A DNA stretch of 64,000 nt, from assembly GCA_944320795.1 (NCBI GenBank), contig CALUIU010000008.1:1-64000 (forward strand). Reading direction: 5' to 3'. Positions 8,601-17,100 of the stretch are shown piece after piece (position 1 is the first letter of the stretch; the number at the start of each line of letters is the position of its first letter). The notes under the pieces were generated by a model. The model saw only the letters and a program-made list of their open reading frames with translations, was not told where the DNA came from and did no database searches. The position numbers were made by a program, and so were the translations under genes. The stretch is from Candidatus Paraprevotella stercoravium (GTDB lineage: Bacteria; Bacteroidota; Bacteroidia; Bacteroidales; Bacteroidaceae).

Positions 8601-8789
8601 ATGGCAAAGAAGGCTAAAGGTAATAGAGTGCAGGTAATTTTAGAGTGCACTGAAATGAAGGAGAGTGGTCTTCCTGGAACATCTCGTTATGTAACCATGA
8701 AGAATAGAAAGAATACTCCGGAAAGATTGGAATTGAAGAAGTACAATCCAATCCTGAAGAGAATGACTGTACATAAAGAAATTAAATAA
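8601..8789 (+). CDS. rpmG: 50S ribosomal protein bL33
   Basis: 62 aa, large-subunit protein. [18 protein letters not shown] and [25 protein letters not shown] are the L33 signature. Only one cysteine remains, so this is the zinc-independent form that lacks the paired CxxC knuckles. It sits 22 nt after rpmB and 12 nt before the DUF4295 gene. Confidence 0.97.
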   Translation: MAKKAKGNRVQVILECTEMKESGLPGTSRYVTMKNRKNTPERLELKKYNPILKRMTVHKEIK

Positions 8790-8801
8790 TAATAAGTAAC
8801 T

Positions 8802-8960
8802 ATGGCAAAGAAAACCGTTGCAACCCTCCAGACTGGTAAAACAGATGGACGTTCTTATACAAAGGTAATCAAGATGGTAAAGAGCCCTAAGACTGGTGCT
8901 TACATCTTTGATGAGCAGATGGTTCCTAACGAGCAAGTCAAGGACTTCTTCAAGAACTAA
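8802..8960 (+). CDS. DUF4295 small ribosome-associated protein (52 aa)
   Basis: 52-aa basic protein beginning MAKKTVATLQTGKTDGRSYT and ending KDFFKN. The sequence and position directly after rpmB-rpmG match the DUF4295 family, restricted to Bacteroidota. From memory this family corresponds to the lineage-specific ribosomal protein named bL38 in Flavobacterium ribosome structures; I am fairly but not completely sure of that name. The repeated Lys and the conserved VIKMVKSPKTGAY core suit rRNA binding. A strong terminator follows, so it is the last gene of the ribosomal operon. Confidence 0.9.
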   Translation: MAKKTVATLQTGKTDGRSYTKVIKMVKSPKTGAYIFDEQMVPNEQVKDFFKN

Positions 8961-8973
8961 ATAATAATCAATT

Positions 8974-9005
8974 GCCCCTTCTAGATTGCTAGAAGGGGCT
9001 TTTTG
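8974..9005 (+). terminator. Intrinsic terminator of the rpmB operon
   Basis: GCCCCTTCTAG, loop ATTG, CTAGAAGGGGC (perfect 11-bp stem), then TTTTT. Confidence 0.92.
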
Positions 9006-9060
9006 TTTAGAAAACGGAGATTTTCAATTCTTTTTTAGTGAAGGATTGAAAATCTTATAT

Positions 9061-9068
9061 TATCTTTG
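9061..9068 (+). promoter_or_regulatory. -7 box for ftsY
   Basis: TATCTTTG, a perfect TAnnTTTG, 23 nt before the ftsY ATG. The -33 position holds only TAGTG. Confidence 0.5.
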
Positions 9069-9091
9069 TAGTAATACTAAAAATTATTATT

Positions 9092-10051
9092 ATGGGATTA
9101 TTCAGCTTTTTCTCCAAAGAAAAGAAAGAATCGCTTGACAAAGGTCTCGAAAAGACAAAAGAGAGTTTTTTCGGAAAAATTACTCGTGCCGTTGCCGGAA
9201 AGTCTAAAGTGGACGATGAAGTGCTTGATAATTTGGAAGAGGTGCTTGTCACTTCGGATGTAGGAGTGGATACGACTCTGAATATCATCAAGCGTATTGA
9301 AGAGCGTGTGGCCCGGGACAAGTATGTGACTACAAGTGAACTGAACGGTATCCTGAGAGATGAAATCGCCTCATTGCTGACCGAAAACAATACGAATGAT
9401 ACGGAAGGCTTTGATTTGCCGGCTACCAAAACTCCTTATGTGATTATGGTAGTGGGCGTGAACGGTGTGGGCAAGACCACGACAATCGGAAAACTGGCTT
9501 ATCAGTTCAAGAAAGCTGGTAAAAAGGTTTATCTGGGAGCTGCGGACACTTTCCGTGCTGCCGCAGTAGAACAACTGGTAATCTGGAGTGAACGGGTTGG
9601 AGTTCCTATTGTCAAACAGCAGATGGGCAGTGATCCGGCTTCGGTGGCTTTTGATACGTTGAGTTCGGCGGTGGCGAACCAGGCCGATGTGGTGCTGATC
9701 GATACGGCCGGCCGTTTGCATAATAAGAAGGGACTCATGGATGAGTTGTCCAAGATCAAGCGTGTGATGCAGAAGGTGATTCCGGATGCTCCGCATGATG
9801 TGATGTTGGTGCTTGACGGCAGTACCGGACAGAACGCGTTTGAACAGGCCAAGCAGTTTACCGCCGCTACGGAAGTCACTTCCATGGCTATTACCAAATT
9901 GGACGGTACGGCTAAAGGAGGAGTGGTTATCGGAATTTCCGATCAGTTTAAGATTCCGGTACGCTATATCGGCTTGGGTGAAGGTATGGAAGACTTGCAG
10001 CCTTTTAACCGGAAAGAATTCGTTAATTCTCTCTTTGGAGAAAGAAAATAG
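9092..10051 (+). CDS. ftsY: Signal recognition particle receptor FtsY
   Basis: 319 aa. It is the membrane-associated GTPase that docks SRP-bound ribosomes at SecYEG. A short charged N-terminus (MGLFSFFSKEKKESLDKGLEKT) serves as membrane-targeting segment, then the N domain (helical, ~25-105) and G domain. G motifs seen: GVNGVGKTTTIGKLA (P-loop), DTFRAAAVEQL, DTAGRLHNKKGLMDEL, TKLDGTAKGG and the closing GLGEGMEDLQPFN. It lacks the long acidic A domain of E. coli FtsY, as most non-proteobacterial forms do. rimO follows after 11 nt. Confidence 0.97.
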   Translation: MGLFSFFSKEKKESLDKGLEKTKESFFGKITRAVAGKSKVDDEVLDNLEEVLVTSDVGVDTTLNIIKRIEERVARDKYVTTSELNGILRDEIASLLTENNTNDTEGFDLPATKTPYVIMVVGVNGVGKTTTIGKLAYQFKKAGKKVYLGAADTFRAAAVEQLVIWSERVGVPIVKQQMGSDPASVAFDTLSSAVANQADVVLIDTAGRLHNKKGLMDELSKIKRVMQKVIPDAPHDVMLVLDGSTGQNAFEQAKQFTAATEVTSMAITKLDGTAKGGVVIGISDQFKIPVRYIGLGEGMEDLQPFNRKEFVNSLFGERK

Positions 10052-10062
10052 CTGTTGATTGA

Positions 10063-11370
10063 ATGAGTACACAGAAAAAAAATACAATAGATATTATTAC
10101 GTTGGGCTGTTCCAAGAATCTGGTGGATTCGGAACAGCTGATTACCCAGTTGCGCGCCAATGGTTATGAAGTGACCCACGACGCGGAAAAACCCGAAGGG
10201 GATATTGTCGTGATCAATACTTGCGGCTTTATCGGAGACGCCAAGGAAGAAAGCATCAATATGATCCTGGAATGCTGTCAGGCCAAGGAAGAAGGCTTGC
10301 TGAGCAAGGTGTTTGTGATGGGGTGTCTTTCCGAGCGTTATCTGAAAGAGCTGGGAGAAGAAATTCCTCAAGTGGATAAGTTTTACGGAAAGTTCAACTG
10401 GAAGGAACTGATTGCGGACCTGGGTAAGACATATCATGAGGAATTAAAACTGGAGCGACAAATTACGACTCCTTCCCATTATGCTTACCTGAAAATATCC
10501 GAAGGCTGTAACCGTCATTGTTCTTATTGTGCCATTCCGATCATTACCGGAAAACATCAGTCTCGTCCGATGGAAGAGATTGTAGAAGAGGTGCGCGGAC
10601 TGGTAGCCAAGGGGGTAAAGGAATTTCAGGTCATTGCTCAGGAACTGACTTATTATGGAGTGGATCTTTACCAGAAACAGATGCTGCCGGAGTTGGTAGA
10701 GCGTATATCGGATGTTCCGGGTGTAGAATGGATCCGCTTGCATTATGCGTATCCCGCACATTTTCCAGAGGATCTGCTGCGTGTCATGCGTGAACGTGAT
10801 AATGTATGTAAGTATCTGGATATAGCCTTGCAGCATATCAGCGATCCTGTACTTGAGAAAATGCGTCGTCATGTAACTTCAGAACAGACTTATCGCCTGA
10901 TTGAGAAAATGCGGGCGGAAGTTCCGGGTATTCACTTGCGTACCACGCTGATGGTGGGTCATCCGGGTGAAGGAGAGAAGGAGTTTGCCGAACTGCTTGA
11001 ATTTGTGCGTTGGGCCAAATTTGACCGTATGGGAGCCTTTGCCTATTCTGAGGAAGAGGGTACATATTCTGCCGAACATTATGAGGATGATATACCTCAG
11101 GACGTGAAAGAGCGTCGTCTTGACGAGCTGATGGCTTTGCAACAGGATATTTCAGAAGAACTGTCGCAAAAGAAAGTGGGTCAGACCCTTAAGGTTATTA
11201 TTGATCGTATTGAAGGTGATTATTATATCGGACGAACGGAGTTTGACTCTCCGGAAGTAGATCCTGAAGTGTTGATTCCTTTGTCGGAAGGAGAGCTGGA
11301 GCTGGGTTGTTTCTATCAGACGAAGATAACCGGTTCGGATGCGTTTGATCTTTATGCAACGTTAGTTTAA
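10063..11370 (+). CDS. rimO: Ribosomal protein uS12 methylthiotransferase RimO
   Basis: 435 aa radical-SAM enzyme that methylthiolates an Asp of ribosomal protein S12. An N-terminal MTTase domain (IDIITLGCSKNLVDSEQL, NTCGFI, and a third Cys in MGCLSERY) supplies the second Fe-S cluster. The radical-SAM motif CNRHCSYCAIP is CxxxCxxC, followed by the MiaB/RimO-type ITGKHQSRP, and the C-terminus (~370-435) is a TRAM domain. The LGCSKNLVDSE start separates RimO from MiaB. Probably one operon with ftsY and the two HU genes downstream (gap 13 nt). Confidence 0.96.
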   Translation: MSTQKKNTIDIITLGCSKNLVDSEQLITQLRANGYEVTHDAEKPEGDIVVINTCGFIGDAKEESINMILECCQAKEEGLLSKVFVMGCLSERYLKELGEEIPQVDKFYGKFNWKELIADLGKTYHEELKLERQITTPSHYAYLKISEGCNRHCSYCAIPIITGKHQSRPMEEIVEEVRGLVAKGVKEFQVIAQELTYYGVDLYQKQMLPELVERISDVPGVEWIRLHYAYPAHFPEDLLRVMRERDNVCKYLDIALQHISDPVLEKMRRHVTSEQTYRLIEKMRAEVPGIHLRTTLMVGHPGEGEKEFAELLEFVRWAKFDRMGAFAYSEEEGTYSAEHYEDDIPQDVKERRLDELMALQQDISEELSQKKVGQTLKVIIDRIEGDYYIGRTEFDSPEVDPEVLIPLSEGELELGCFYQTKITGSDAFDLYATLV

Positions 11371-11383
11371 AAAAGAAACTGTT

Positions 11384-11665
11384 TTGAATAATAAGGAATT
11401 TGTTTCAGAATTATCTCGTAGGATGGGGTATAGCCAGAAAGACTGTTCCTCTCTGCTGAGTGCGCTCGTTTCGGAGATTTCAAGTCAGTTGGAAGAAGAC
11501 CGTATCGTCTCTATCCAGGATTTTGGAACTTTTGAAGTGAGGAAGAAGCTGGAGCGTGTCGTGATCAGTCCGGCTACGCAGCAGCGTATGCTGGTACCTC
11601 CGCGTCTGGTCGTGGCTTTTAAACCCAGCACACAATTGAAAGACAGGTTTAACGAAGAAACTTAG
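11384..11665 (+). CDS. HU/IHF-family DNA-binding protein
   Basis: 93 aa starting at TTG 11384 (MNNKEFVSELSRRMGYSQKDC), 13 nt after rimO. It has the HU fold order: two N-terminal helices, IQDFGTFEVRKK as the strand pair, a beta-arm region (VISPATQQRMLVPPRLVV) and the closing AFKPSTQLKDRF helix. The usual NPxTG arm tip is replaced by SPATQ, so DNA bending may differ from canonical HU. Five nt later a second, much larger HU-domain gene begins; the two could form a heterodimer, which is inference. Confidence 0.88.
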   Translation: MNNKEFVSELSRRMGYSQKDCSSLLSALVSEISSQLEEDRIVSIQDFGTFEVRKKLERVVISPATQQRMLVPPRLVVAFKPSTQLKDRFNEET

Positions 11666-11670
11666 AAAAT

Positions 11671-12960
11671 ATGGGTGGTCGTGCTTTATTGCAAGATTTG
11701 ATACAAGGGGTATCCCGACGGGCAAATATTTCGGAACAGGAAGCCGAAACTTTTGTCCGTACCGTTTTTGCCGTAGTTTCCGACTCCTTATCGGATGAAA
11801 AGGTGATCAAGATCCGTAATTTGGGAACCTTTAAGCTGGTGGAAGTGGATGATCGGGAAACGGTTGATCCGACTACAGGGATGACCACTCGGGTGAAAGG
11901 CTACCGAAAGGTGGTGTTTACCCCGGATAATACACTGAAGGATCTGATCAACAAACCCTTTTCCCAATTTGAGACCGTGTTGCTGAATGAGTCTACTGAT
12001 CTGGCTGATATGGAGCGCGGAGTAGATCCGGAAGCCTCAGTTGAAGATGAAGAACCGGAAGAGAGAGAAGGAGAGGAACTGCAGGAAGAAACGGAAACTC
12101 CGGATGTAGAGGAAAAAGAATCTGAGGAAACAGAACTTCCGGAAACTGCAGATGCGGAAGCTCCGCAGACAGAGACCGTGGAGTCTCCTTCCGCAGCGGA
12201 AGATACAGAAGAAACGATAGAAGAAGACCGGGATGATATGTCTTCTTCCAATATCGAGTATCAGCATGCCGACTATCAGAAAATTCAGGAACAGAAGGTT
12301 GAGGAGCTGAATGTGACGACCCAGACTGTGGAGCATCAGACGATAGAGCACCAGAGCATCGTGCATCAGAGTGAACCGGAAAGCGAGCGTCAGAGTCGTT
12401 GCATGCGTCTGTCACAAGGAGGGATGATCGGATTGTTTCTCTTTATCTTGTTGCTGATGGCCGGCAGTTATTTTGCCGGATATTATCGTGTATTGTGTCC
12501 TTGCGCACTCTGTCCTGATGGAGTGGAGCCGGCGGTTGTTGCGGAGATGAAAGAGGCTGATACTCTGACTGTCCGTGAGGAGAAACGACAGGTAGAGCCT
12601 GTAGAGAATGATTCTGTAAAGAAAGCTGAGCAGAATACGGGGGCATTGGCTGCATCTGCCCATCAGCAGGCAGCCCGGCAGGATTCGGTGAAGAGCCGTG
12701 AAGATTCTCTGAAGCATCTGCGTGCCAAGGCATCGGAGTATCCTCAGGTGAAAAATGCAAAATACCTGATAGTGGGTGTGAAGACTGTACACAAGCTGAA
12801 AAGCGGTGAGAGTCTGTTGCGGCTGGCCCAGCAAGTATATGGTTCACGGGAATTCGTAACCTATATTATTGAACTGAATCAAATAAAGGATCCGAATCTG
12901 GTACAGATCGGAAAAGAGATCAAGTTGCCTGAGTTGGTTAAAAGCAACGATAATTTATAA
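11671..12960 (+). CDS. HU-domain membrane protein with LysM-like C-terminus
   Basis: 429 aa with an unusual order of parts. Residues 1-95 are an HU/IHF domain (IRNLGTFKLVEVDDRETVDPTTG, then VVFTPDNTLKDLIN) with an intact DPTTG arm tip. Residues ~107-190 are a highly acidic Glu/Pro/Thr-rich linker, ~215-235 carry short VEHQTIEHQSIVHQ repeats, ~251-272 are one transmembrane helix (GLFLFILLLMAGSYFAG), 290-365 a charged linker and 367-421 a LysM-like domain (VKTVHKLKSGESLLRLAQQVYG, NQIKDPNLVQIGKEIKLPEL). With the HU part cytoplasmic, the LysM part would face the periplasm and peptidoglycan. Known relatives are Bacteroidota HU proteins with a membrane span and a SPOR domain, proposed to link the chromosome to the cell wall. 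It follows a soluble HU gene by 5 nt. Confidence 0.85.
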   Translation: MGGRALLQDLIQGVSRRANISEQEAETFVRTVFAVVSDSLSDEKVIKIRNLGTFKLVEVDDRETVDPTTGMTTRVKGYRKVVFTPDNTLKDLINKPFSQFETVLLNESTDLADMERGVDPEASVEDEEPEEREGEELQEETETPDVEEKESEETELPETADAEAPQTETVESPSAAEDTEETIEEDRDDMSSSNIEYQHADYQKIQEQKVEELNVTTQTVEHQTIEHQSIVHQSEPESERQSRCMRLSQGGMIGLFLFILLLMAGSYFAGYYRVLCPCALCPDGVEPAVVAEMKEADTLTVREEKRQVEPVENDSVKKAEQNTGALAASAHQQAARQDSVKSREDSLKHLRAKASEYPQVKNAKYLIVGVKTVHKLKSGESLLRLAQQVYGSREFVTYIIELNQIKDPNLVQIGKEIKLPELVKSNDNL

Positions 12961-12973
12961 TTTTAATCCGTGT

Positions 12974-13012
12974 AAAAAGTTTCTTAAATGCAGATTTGAG
13001 AAACTTTTTTTA
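12974..13012 (+). terminator. Terminator after the HU-LysM gene
   Basis: AAAAAGTTTCT and AGAAACTTTTT form an 11-bp stem around a 14-nt loop with a T run. It closes the ftsY-rimO-HU-HU unit. Confidence 0.75.
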
Positions 13013-13023
13013 ATAGAATAATA

Positions 13024-13054
13024 TTGGGAGTACGTGCCAAATGTACTAATTTTG
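13024..13054 (+). promoter_or_regulatory. Promoter of the bat operon
   Basis: TTGG at 13024-13027 and TAATTTTG at 13047-13054 with a 19-bp spacer. The start of transcription would be near 13058, 35 nt before the moxR ATG. Confidence 0.6.
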
Positions 13055-13092
13055 AACCAAAATAAGATAACGTATAACTAAAAAGAAAGACA

Positions 13093-14088
13093 ATGGCAGA
13101 AGCATTAGATATTCGTGAATTGAACGAACGTATTGAGCGCCAGAGTGCATTTGTGACCAATCTGATGACCGGTCTGGATCAGGTTATTGTGGGACAGAAA
13201 CATTTAGCAGAGTCACTGCTGATTGGTTTGTTGAGTGATGGACATGTTCTGTTGGAAGGTGTTCCGGGTTTGGCAAAAACCTTGGCTGTCAAAACTTTGT
13301 CATCATTGATTGATGCGCAATTCAGTCGTATTCAGTTCACGCCCGACTTGTTGCCTGCGGATGTGATCGGTACAATGGTCTATAGCCAGAAGGATGAAGC
13401 TTTTGAGGTAAAAAAGGGTCCGATTTTCGCCAACTTTATTCTGGCTGATGAGATTAACCGTGCGCCGGCCAAGGTTCAGAGTGCCTTGCTGGAAGCCATG
13501 CAGGAAAGACAGGTGACTATCAGCAAAAATACTTATAAATTGCCTGAACCTTTCCTGGTACTGGCAACACAGAACCCTATTGAGCAGGAAGGAACTTATC
13601 CGCTGCCAGAGGCACAGGTGGACCGTTTCATGCTGAAAGTGATCATTGACTATCCGAAGCTGGAAGAAGAGAAAAAGATTATCCGTATGAATATAGCCGG
13701 AGAGAAAACGGTAGTAAAACCGATTCTGAGCACTCAGGATATTCTTAATGCCCGTGAGGTGGTGAAACAGGTTTATCTGGACGAGAAGATTGAACAGTAT
13801 ATTGTGGACATCGTGTTTGCAACCCGTTATCCGGAGAAATATGGCCTGAAGGAATTGGAAAACTATATTGAGTTTGGTGGTTCTCCACGCGCTTCCATTA
13901 ATCTGGCTCTTGCCGCACGTGCCTATGCGTTCATCAAGAGAAGAGGTTATGTGATTCCGGAGGACGTACGTGCCGTGGCTTACGATGTACTGCGTCACCG
14001 TATCGGTTTGTCTTACGAGGCTGAGGCCAACAATGTTCATAGCGAAGATATTATCAGTAAGATTCTGAATAAGGTTGAGGTGCCTTAA
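13093..14088 (+). CDS. MoxR-family AAA+ ATPase (bat operon)
   Basis: 331 aa. AAA+ ATPase thought to act as a chaperone for metal or protein complexes together with von Willebrand factor A proteins. Walker A is GVPGLAKT (~residues 56-63), Walker B is FILADEINRA, and sensor 1 lies in VLATQNPIEQEGTYPLPEAQVDRF, the MoxR signature. The C-terminal lid (~245-331) is present. First gene of an eight-gene unit that ends with the PAP2 gene: the DUF58 gene starts 15 nt downstream. Confidence 0.95.
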   Translation: MAEALDIRELNERIERQSAFVTNLMTGLDQVIVGQKHLAESLLIGLLSDGHVLLEGVPGLAKTLAVKTLSSLIDAQFSRIQFTPDLLPADVIGTMVYSQKDEAFEVKKGPIFANFILADEINRAPAKVQSALLEAMQERQVTISKNTYKLPEPFLVLATQNPIEQEGTYPLPEAQVDRFMLKVIIDYPKLEEEKKIIRMNIAGEKTVVKPILSTQDILNAREVVKQVYLDEKIEQYIVDIVFATRYPEKYGLKELENYIEFGGSPRASINLALAARAYAFIKRRGYVIPEDVRAVAYDVLRHRIGLSYEAEANNVHSEDIISKILNKVEVP

Positions 14089-14103
14089 TATATAAAAGAG
14101 GAT

Positions 14104-14973
14104 ATGGAAACGAGCGAGATCCTGAAACGTGTCCGAAAAATAGAAATCAAAACGCGTGGATTGTCGAACAATATCTTTGCCGGAGAGTATCACTCTGCCT
14201 ACAAAGGGCGTGGTATGGCTTTTGCCGAAGTACGCGAATACCAATATGGTGATGACATCCGTGACATAGACTGGAATGTGACGGCGCGTTTCAATAAACC
14301 TTTTGTAAAGGTGTTTGAGGAGGAGCGTGAGCTGACAGTCATGTTGATGATCGACGTTTCATCCAGCCTGAATTTCGGAACCTCCATCCAACAAAAGAAA
14401 GATATGGTAGCCGAAATTGCGGCTACTCTGGCTTTCTCCGCCATCTTGAATAATGACAAGATCGGTGTGATTTTCTTTTCGGACCGTATTGAAAAGTTTA
14501 TTCCACCCAAGAAAGGGCGGAAGCATATTTTGTATATTATCCGGGAACTGATTGATTTTCAGCCGCAGAGCAATCGGACGGATATCGGGCAGGCTGTAGC
14601 CTATCTGACCCGTGTGATCAAGCGTCGCTGTACGGCTTTTATCTTGAGCGATTTTATTGACGCAAAGGATTACAGTGTACCGCTGACTGTGGCCAATCAA
14701 AAACATGACATTGCGGCCATTCAGGTATATGACCGCAGAATGACCGATTTGCCGAATGTGGGATTAATGAAAGTGGTGGATGCTGAAACCGGCTTTGAAC
14801 AGTATATTGATACTTCAAGCCGCAAGCTGCGTACCATGCATCGTGAGTGGTGGCTATCGCGCCAGAAGAATATGCAGTACCTCTTTTCCCGGAGTAATGT
14901 TGATTTTGTATCCGTTTGTACGGATGAGGATTATGTGGTTGCTTTAAAGGCATTATTTGCCAAACGAAATTAG
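14104..14973 (+). CDS. DUF58 domain protein (bat operon)
   Basis: 289 aa, soluble. GRGMAFAEVREYQYGDDIRDIDWNVTARF (residues ~36-65) is the DUF58 signature, followed by a VWA-like region with the MIDAS-type motif MIDVSSSL (~81-88). DUF58 proteins pair with MoxR ATPases across bacteria. No membrane span. In this operon it lies between moxR and a membrane protein. Confidence 0.93.
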   Translation: METSEILKRVRKIEIKTRGLSNNIFAGEYHSAYKGRGMAFAEVREYQYGDDIRDIDWNVTARFNKPFVKVFEEERELTVMLMIDVSSSLNFGTSIQQKKDMVAEIAATLAFSAILNNDKIGVIFFSDRIEKFIPPKKGRKHILYIIRELIDFQPQSNRTDIGQAVAYLTRVIKRRCTAFILSDFIDAKDYSVPLTVANQKHDIAAIQVYDRRMTDLPNVGLMKVVDAETGFEQYIDTSSRKLRTMHREWWLSRQKNMQYLFSRSNVDFVSVCTDEDYVVALKALFAKRN

Positions 14974-14974
14974 G

Positions 14975-16078
14975 ATGATGAAAAAGACACATAGTATAAG
15001 ATTAGCTGCATGGTTCTTTCTGTTCTGTGTAGTGAATTGTTGTGGACTGCTGTATGCGCAGACTTCTGTGGATATCCGTATTGATTCACTGGAACTGCTG
15101 GTAGGGCAGCAGACCGGTCTTACTTTGGATGTAACAGCAGACCGCCAGTCCAAGATAACTTTTCCGGATATCAAGAAAGGGGCGGAACTGACTCCAGGAG
15201 TGGAGGTGGTAGATGTTGCGGCGGCAGATACCCAGTATCTGAACGATGGTGCCCGTATGACGGTGACCCAAAAATACGTCATCACTTCTTTTGATTCCGC
15301 TTTATATTATCTGCCCCCGATGGAAGTCCAGGTGAACGGAAAAGTGTACAAGTCCAAGAATCTGGCACTGAATGTGCTGGCCATTCCGGTGGATACCGTT
15401 CATATTAACAATTATGACGGTCCGCGGGATGTCATGGATTTGCCTTTTTCCTGGAAAGAAGACTGGGAACCTATATTCTGGTACTCTTTGCTGTTAGTGC
15501 TGCTGGTCCTGTTGACTTTATATCTGTTTATGCGCTATAAAGACAACAAGCCGATTATCCGTATCGTGAAAATTGCCCCTAAACTTCCGCCTCATAAGGT
15601 GGCCATGCAACAGATTGATCAGATCAAGGCCGAAAGAGGTTGGGAAAAGGAAGATTCCAAAGAATACTACACCCGTTTGACAGCAACACTTCGTACTTAT
15701 ATCCAAGAGCGTTACGGTTTCAATGCGATGGAGATGACCTCCAGTGAGATTATCGACCGTTTGCTGCTGGTGCAGGATCAGGCTGCCTTAAATGAACTGA
15801 TTGTACTTTTCCGGACAGCCGATCTGGTCAAGTTTGCCAAATATAATACCCGTGCAAACGAGAATGACATGAATCTGGTAAATGCCATAGAATTTATCAA
15901 TCATACAAAGCTGGAGCAGGATCCGAACCAGAAACCAGAACCGCAGATCGTTTCGTCGGAAGAACGCCGGAGCATGCGTCGTGTATGGGTTTTGCGTATC
16001 GCTATCGGTTGTGTCGCTCTTTCATCTGTGGGACTTTTAGTCTGGATTGGTTATATGATCTTTAAAGTGTTGTACTAA
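14975..16078 (+). CDS. Membrane protein of the bat operon (signal peptide, two spans)
   Basis: 367 aa from ATG 14975, one base after the DUF58 stop; the frame is open further upstream inside that gene, but MMKKTHSIRLAAWFFLFCVV is a proper signal peptide. An extracytoplasmic beta-rich domain (~25-165) resembles the N-terminal region of BatD. A transmembrane helix (~172-193, ILYSLLLVLLVLL-like stretch), a cytoplasmic helical region (~200-335) and a C-terminal helix (IAIGCVALSSVGLLVWIGY) follow. Its position between the DUF58 and VWA genes is the usual one in Bacteroides; no experimental function known to me. Confidence 0.85.
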   Translation: MMKKTHSIRLAAWFFLFCVVNCCGLLYAQTSVDIRIDSLELLVGQQTGLTLDVTADRQSKITFPDIKKGAELTPGVEVVDVAAADTQYLNDGARMTVTQKYVITSFDSALYYLPPMEVQVNGKVYKSKNLALNVLAIPVDTVHINNYDGPRDVMDLPFSWKEDWEPIFWYSLLLVLLVLLTLYLFMRYKDNKPIIRIVKIAPKLPPHKVAMQQIDQIKAERGWEKEDSKEYYTRLTATLRTYIQERYGFNAMEMTSSEIIDRLLLVQDQAALNELIVLFRTADLVKFAKYNTRANENDMNLVNAIEFINHTKLEQDPNQKPEPQIVSSEERRSMRRVWVLRIAIGCVALSSVGLLVWIGYMIFKVLY

Positions 16079-16090
16079 AAAAGAGGAACA

Positions 16091-17089
16091 ATGACGTTTG
16101 CAAATATAGAATATCTTTTTCTGTTGCTGCTGCTCATACCGTATATCGTGTGGTATGTGTTGCGGTACAAAAAAAACGAGCCGACACTCCGTGTGCCCAG
16201 CACTCAGGCCTATATGTATGTGCCCAAGAGCTATAAAGTGTATCTGATCCATTTACCGTTTCTGTTGCGCCTGTTCGCACTGGTCATGATTATTCTGGTG
16301 CTGGCCCGTCCTCAGACCAGTAATGACTGGAAGAAGACCAATGTAGAAGGTATTGACATTATGCTCGTTATGGATGTATCGTCCAGTATGCTGGCTGAAG
16401 ATCTGAAGCCGAACCGTCTGGAGGCAGCCAAACAGGTTGCGGCCGAATTTATATCCGGGCGTCCGAATGACAATATCGGTCTGACTCTTTTTGCGGCCGA
16501 GGCTTATACCCAATGTCCGATGACGACAGACCATGCGGTGTTAATGAATCTGTTTCAAAGCATAAAGAGCGATATAACATTAAGCGGAATGCTGGAAGAC
16601 GGAACTGCTGTAGGTATGGGTATCGCCAATGCTGTGTCCCGATTGAAAGACAGTAAGGCAAAAAGCAAGGTCATCATTCTGTTGACAGACGGAACCAATA
16701 ACCGGGGAGACATCTCTCCTCTGACCGCAGCGGAGATTGCCCAAAGTTTTGGTATCCGTGTGTATACCATCGGTGTGGGTACCAATGGTATGGCTCCTTA
16801 TCCAATGCCTGTGGCCGGAAGAGTGGAGTATCTTCAGGTTCCGGTAGAAATAGATGAAAAAACGTTACAGGCAATAGCCGATAAAACGGAAGGATCGTTT
16901 TACCGGGCTACCAACAACGAAAAGCTTCATGAAGTATATCAGGAAATCGACAAACTGGAGAAAACCAAACTGAATGTCAAGAAGTTCAGCAAGAAATATG
17001 AGGCATATTCTGTTTTCGCATTGTTGGCCGCCATCGCTTTGCTGTTGGAGATTCTCTTGCGTGCCACTATTTTGAAAAAGATTCCGTAA
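16091..17089 (+). CDS. batA: BatA, VWA-domain membrane protein
   Basis: 332 aa. N-terminal BatA-type segment with a membrane helix (FLLRLFALVMIILVLARPQ, ~57-76), then a VWA domain (~85-285) facing the periplasm with MIDAS motif MDVSSSML and the later LLTDGTNNRGDISP. A C-terminal membrane helix (YSVFALLAAIALLLEILL) ends the protein. The bat operon was first described in Bacteroides fragilis, where mutants were less aerotolerant; the exact function is disputed. batB follows after 11 nt. Confidence 0.93.
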   Translation: MTFANIEYLFLLLLLIPYIVWYVLRYKKNEPTLRVPSTQAYMYVPKSYKVYLIHLPFLLRLFALVMIILVLARPQTSNDWKKTNVEGIDIMLVMDVSSSMLAEDLKPNRLEAAKQVAAEFISGRPNDNIGLTLFAAEAYTQCPMTTDHAVLMNLFQSIKSDITLSGMLEDGTAVGMGIANAVSRLKDSKAKSKVIILLTDGTNNRGDISPLTAAEIAQSFGIRVYTIGVGTNGMAPYPMPVAGRVEYLQVPVEIDEKTLQAIADKTEGSFYRATNNEKLHEVYQEIDKLEKTKLNVKKFSKKYEAYSVFALLAAIALLLEILLRATILKKIP

Positions 17090-17100
17090 AAAGATAAGCT

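Noticed and set aside
9371-10087. Minus-strand ORF of 238 codons opposite ftsY
   Set aside because: Antisense of the conserved SRP-receptor GTPase; composition typical of a reversed gene.
13303-14244. Long minus-strand ORF (313 codons) opposite moxR
   Set aside because: It lies fully over the clear MoxR and DUF58 frames, has no family resemblance and no promoter; it is an antisense shadow.
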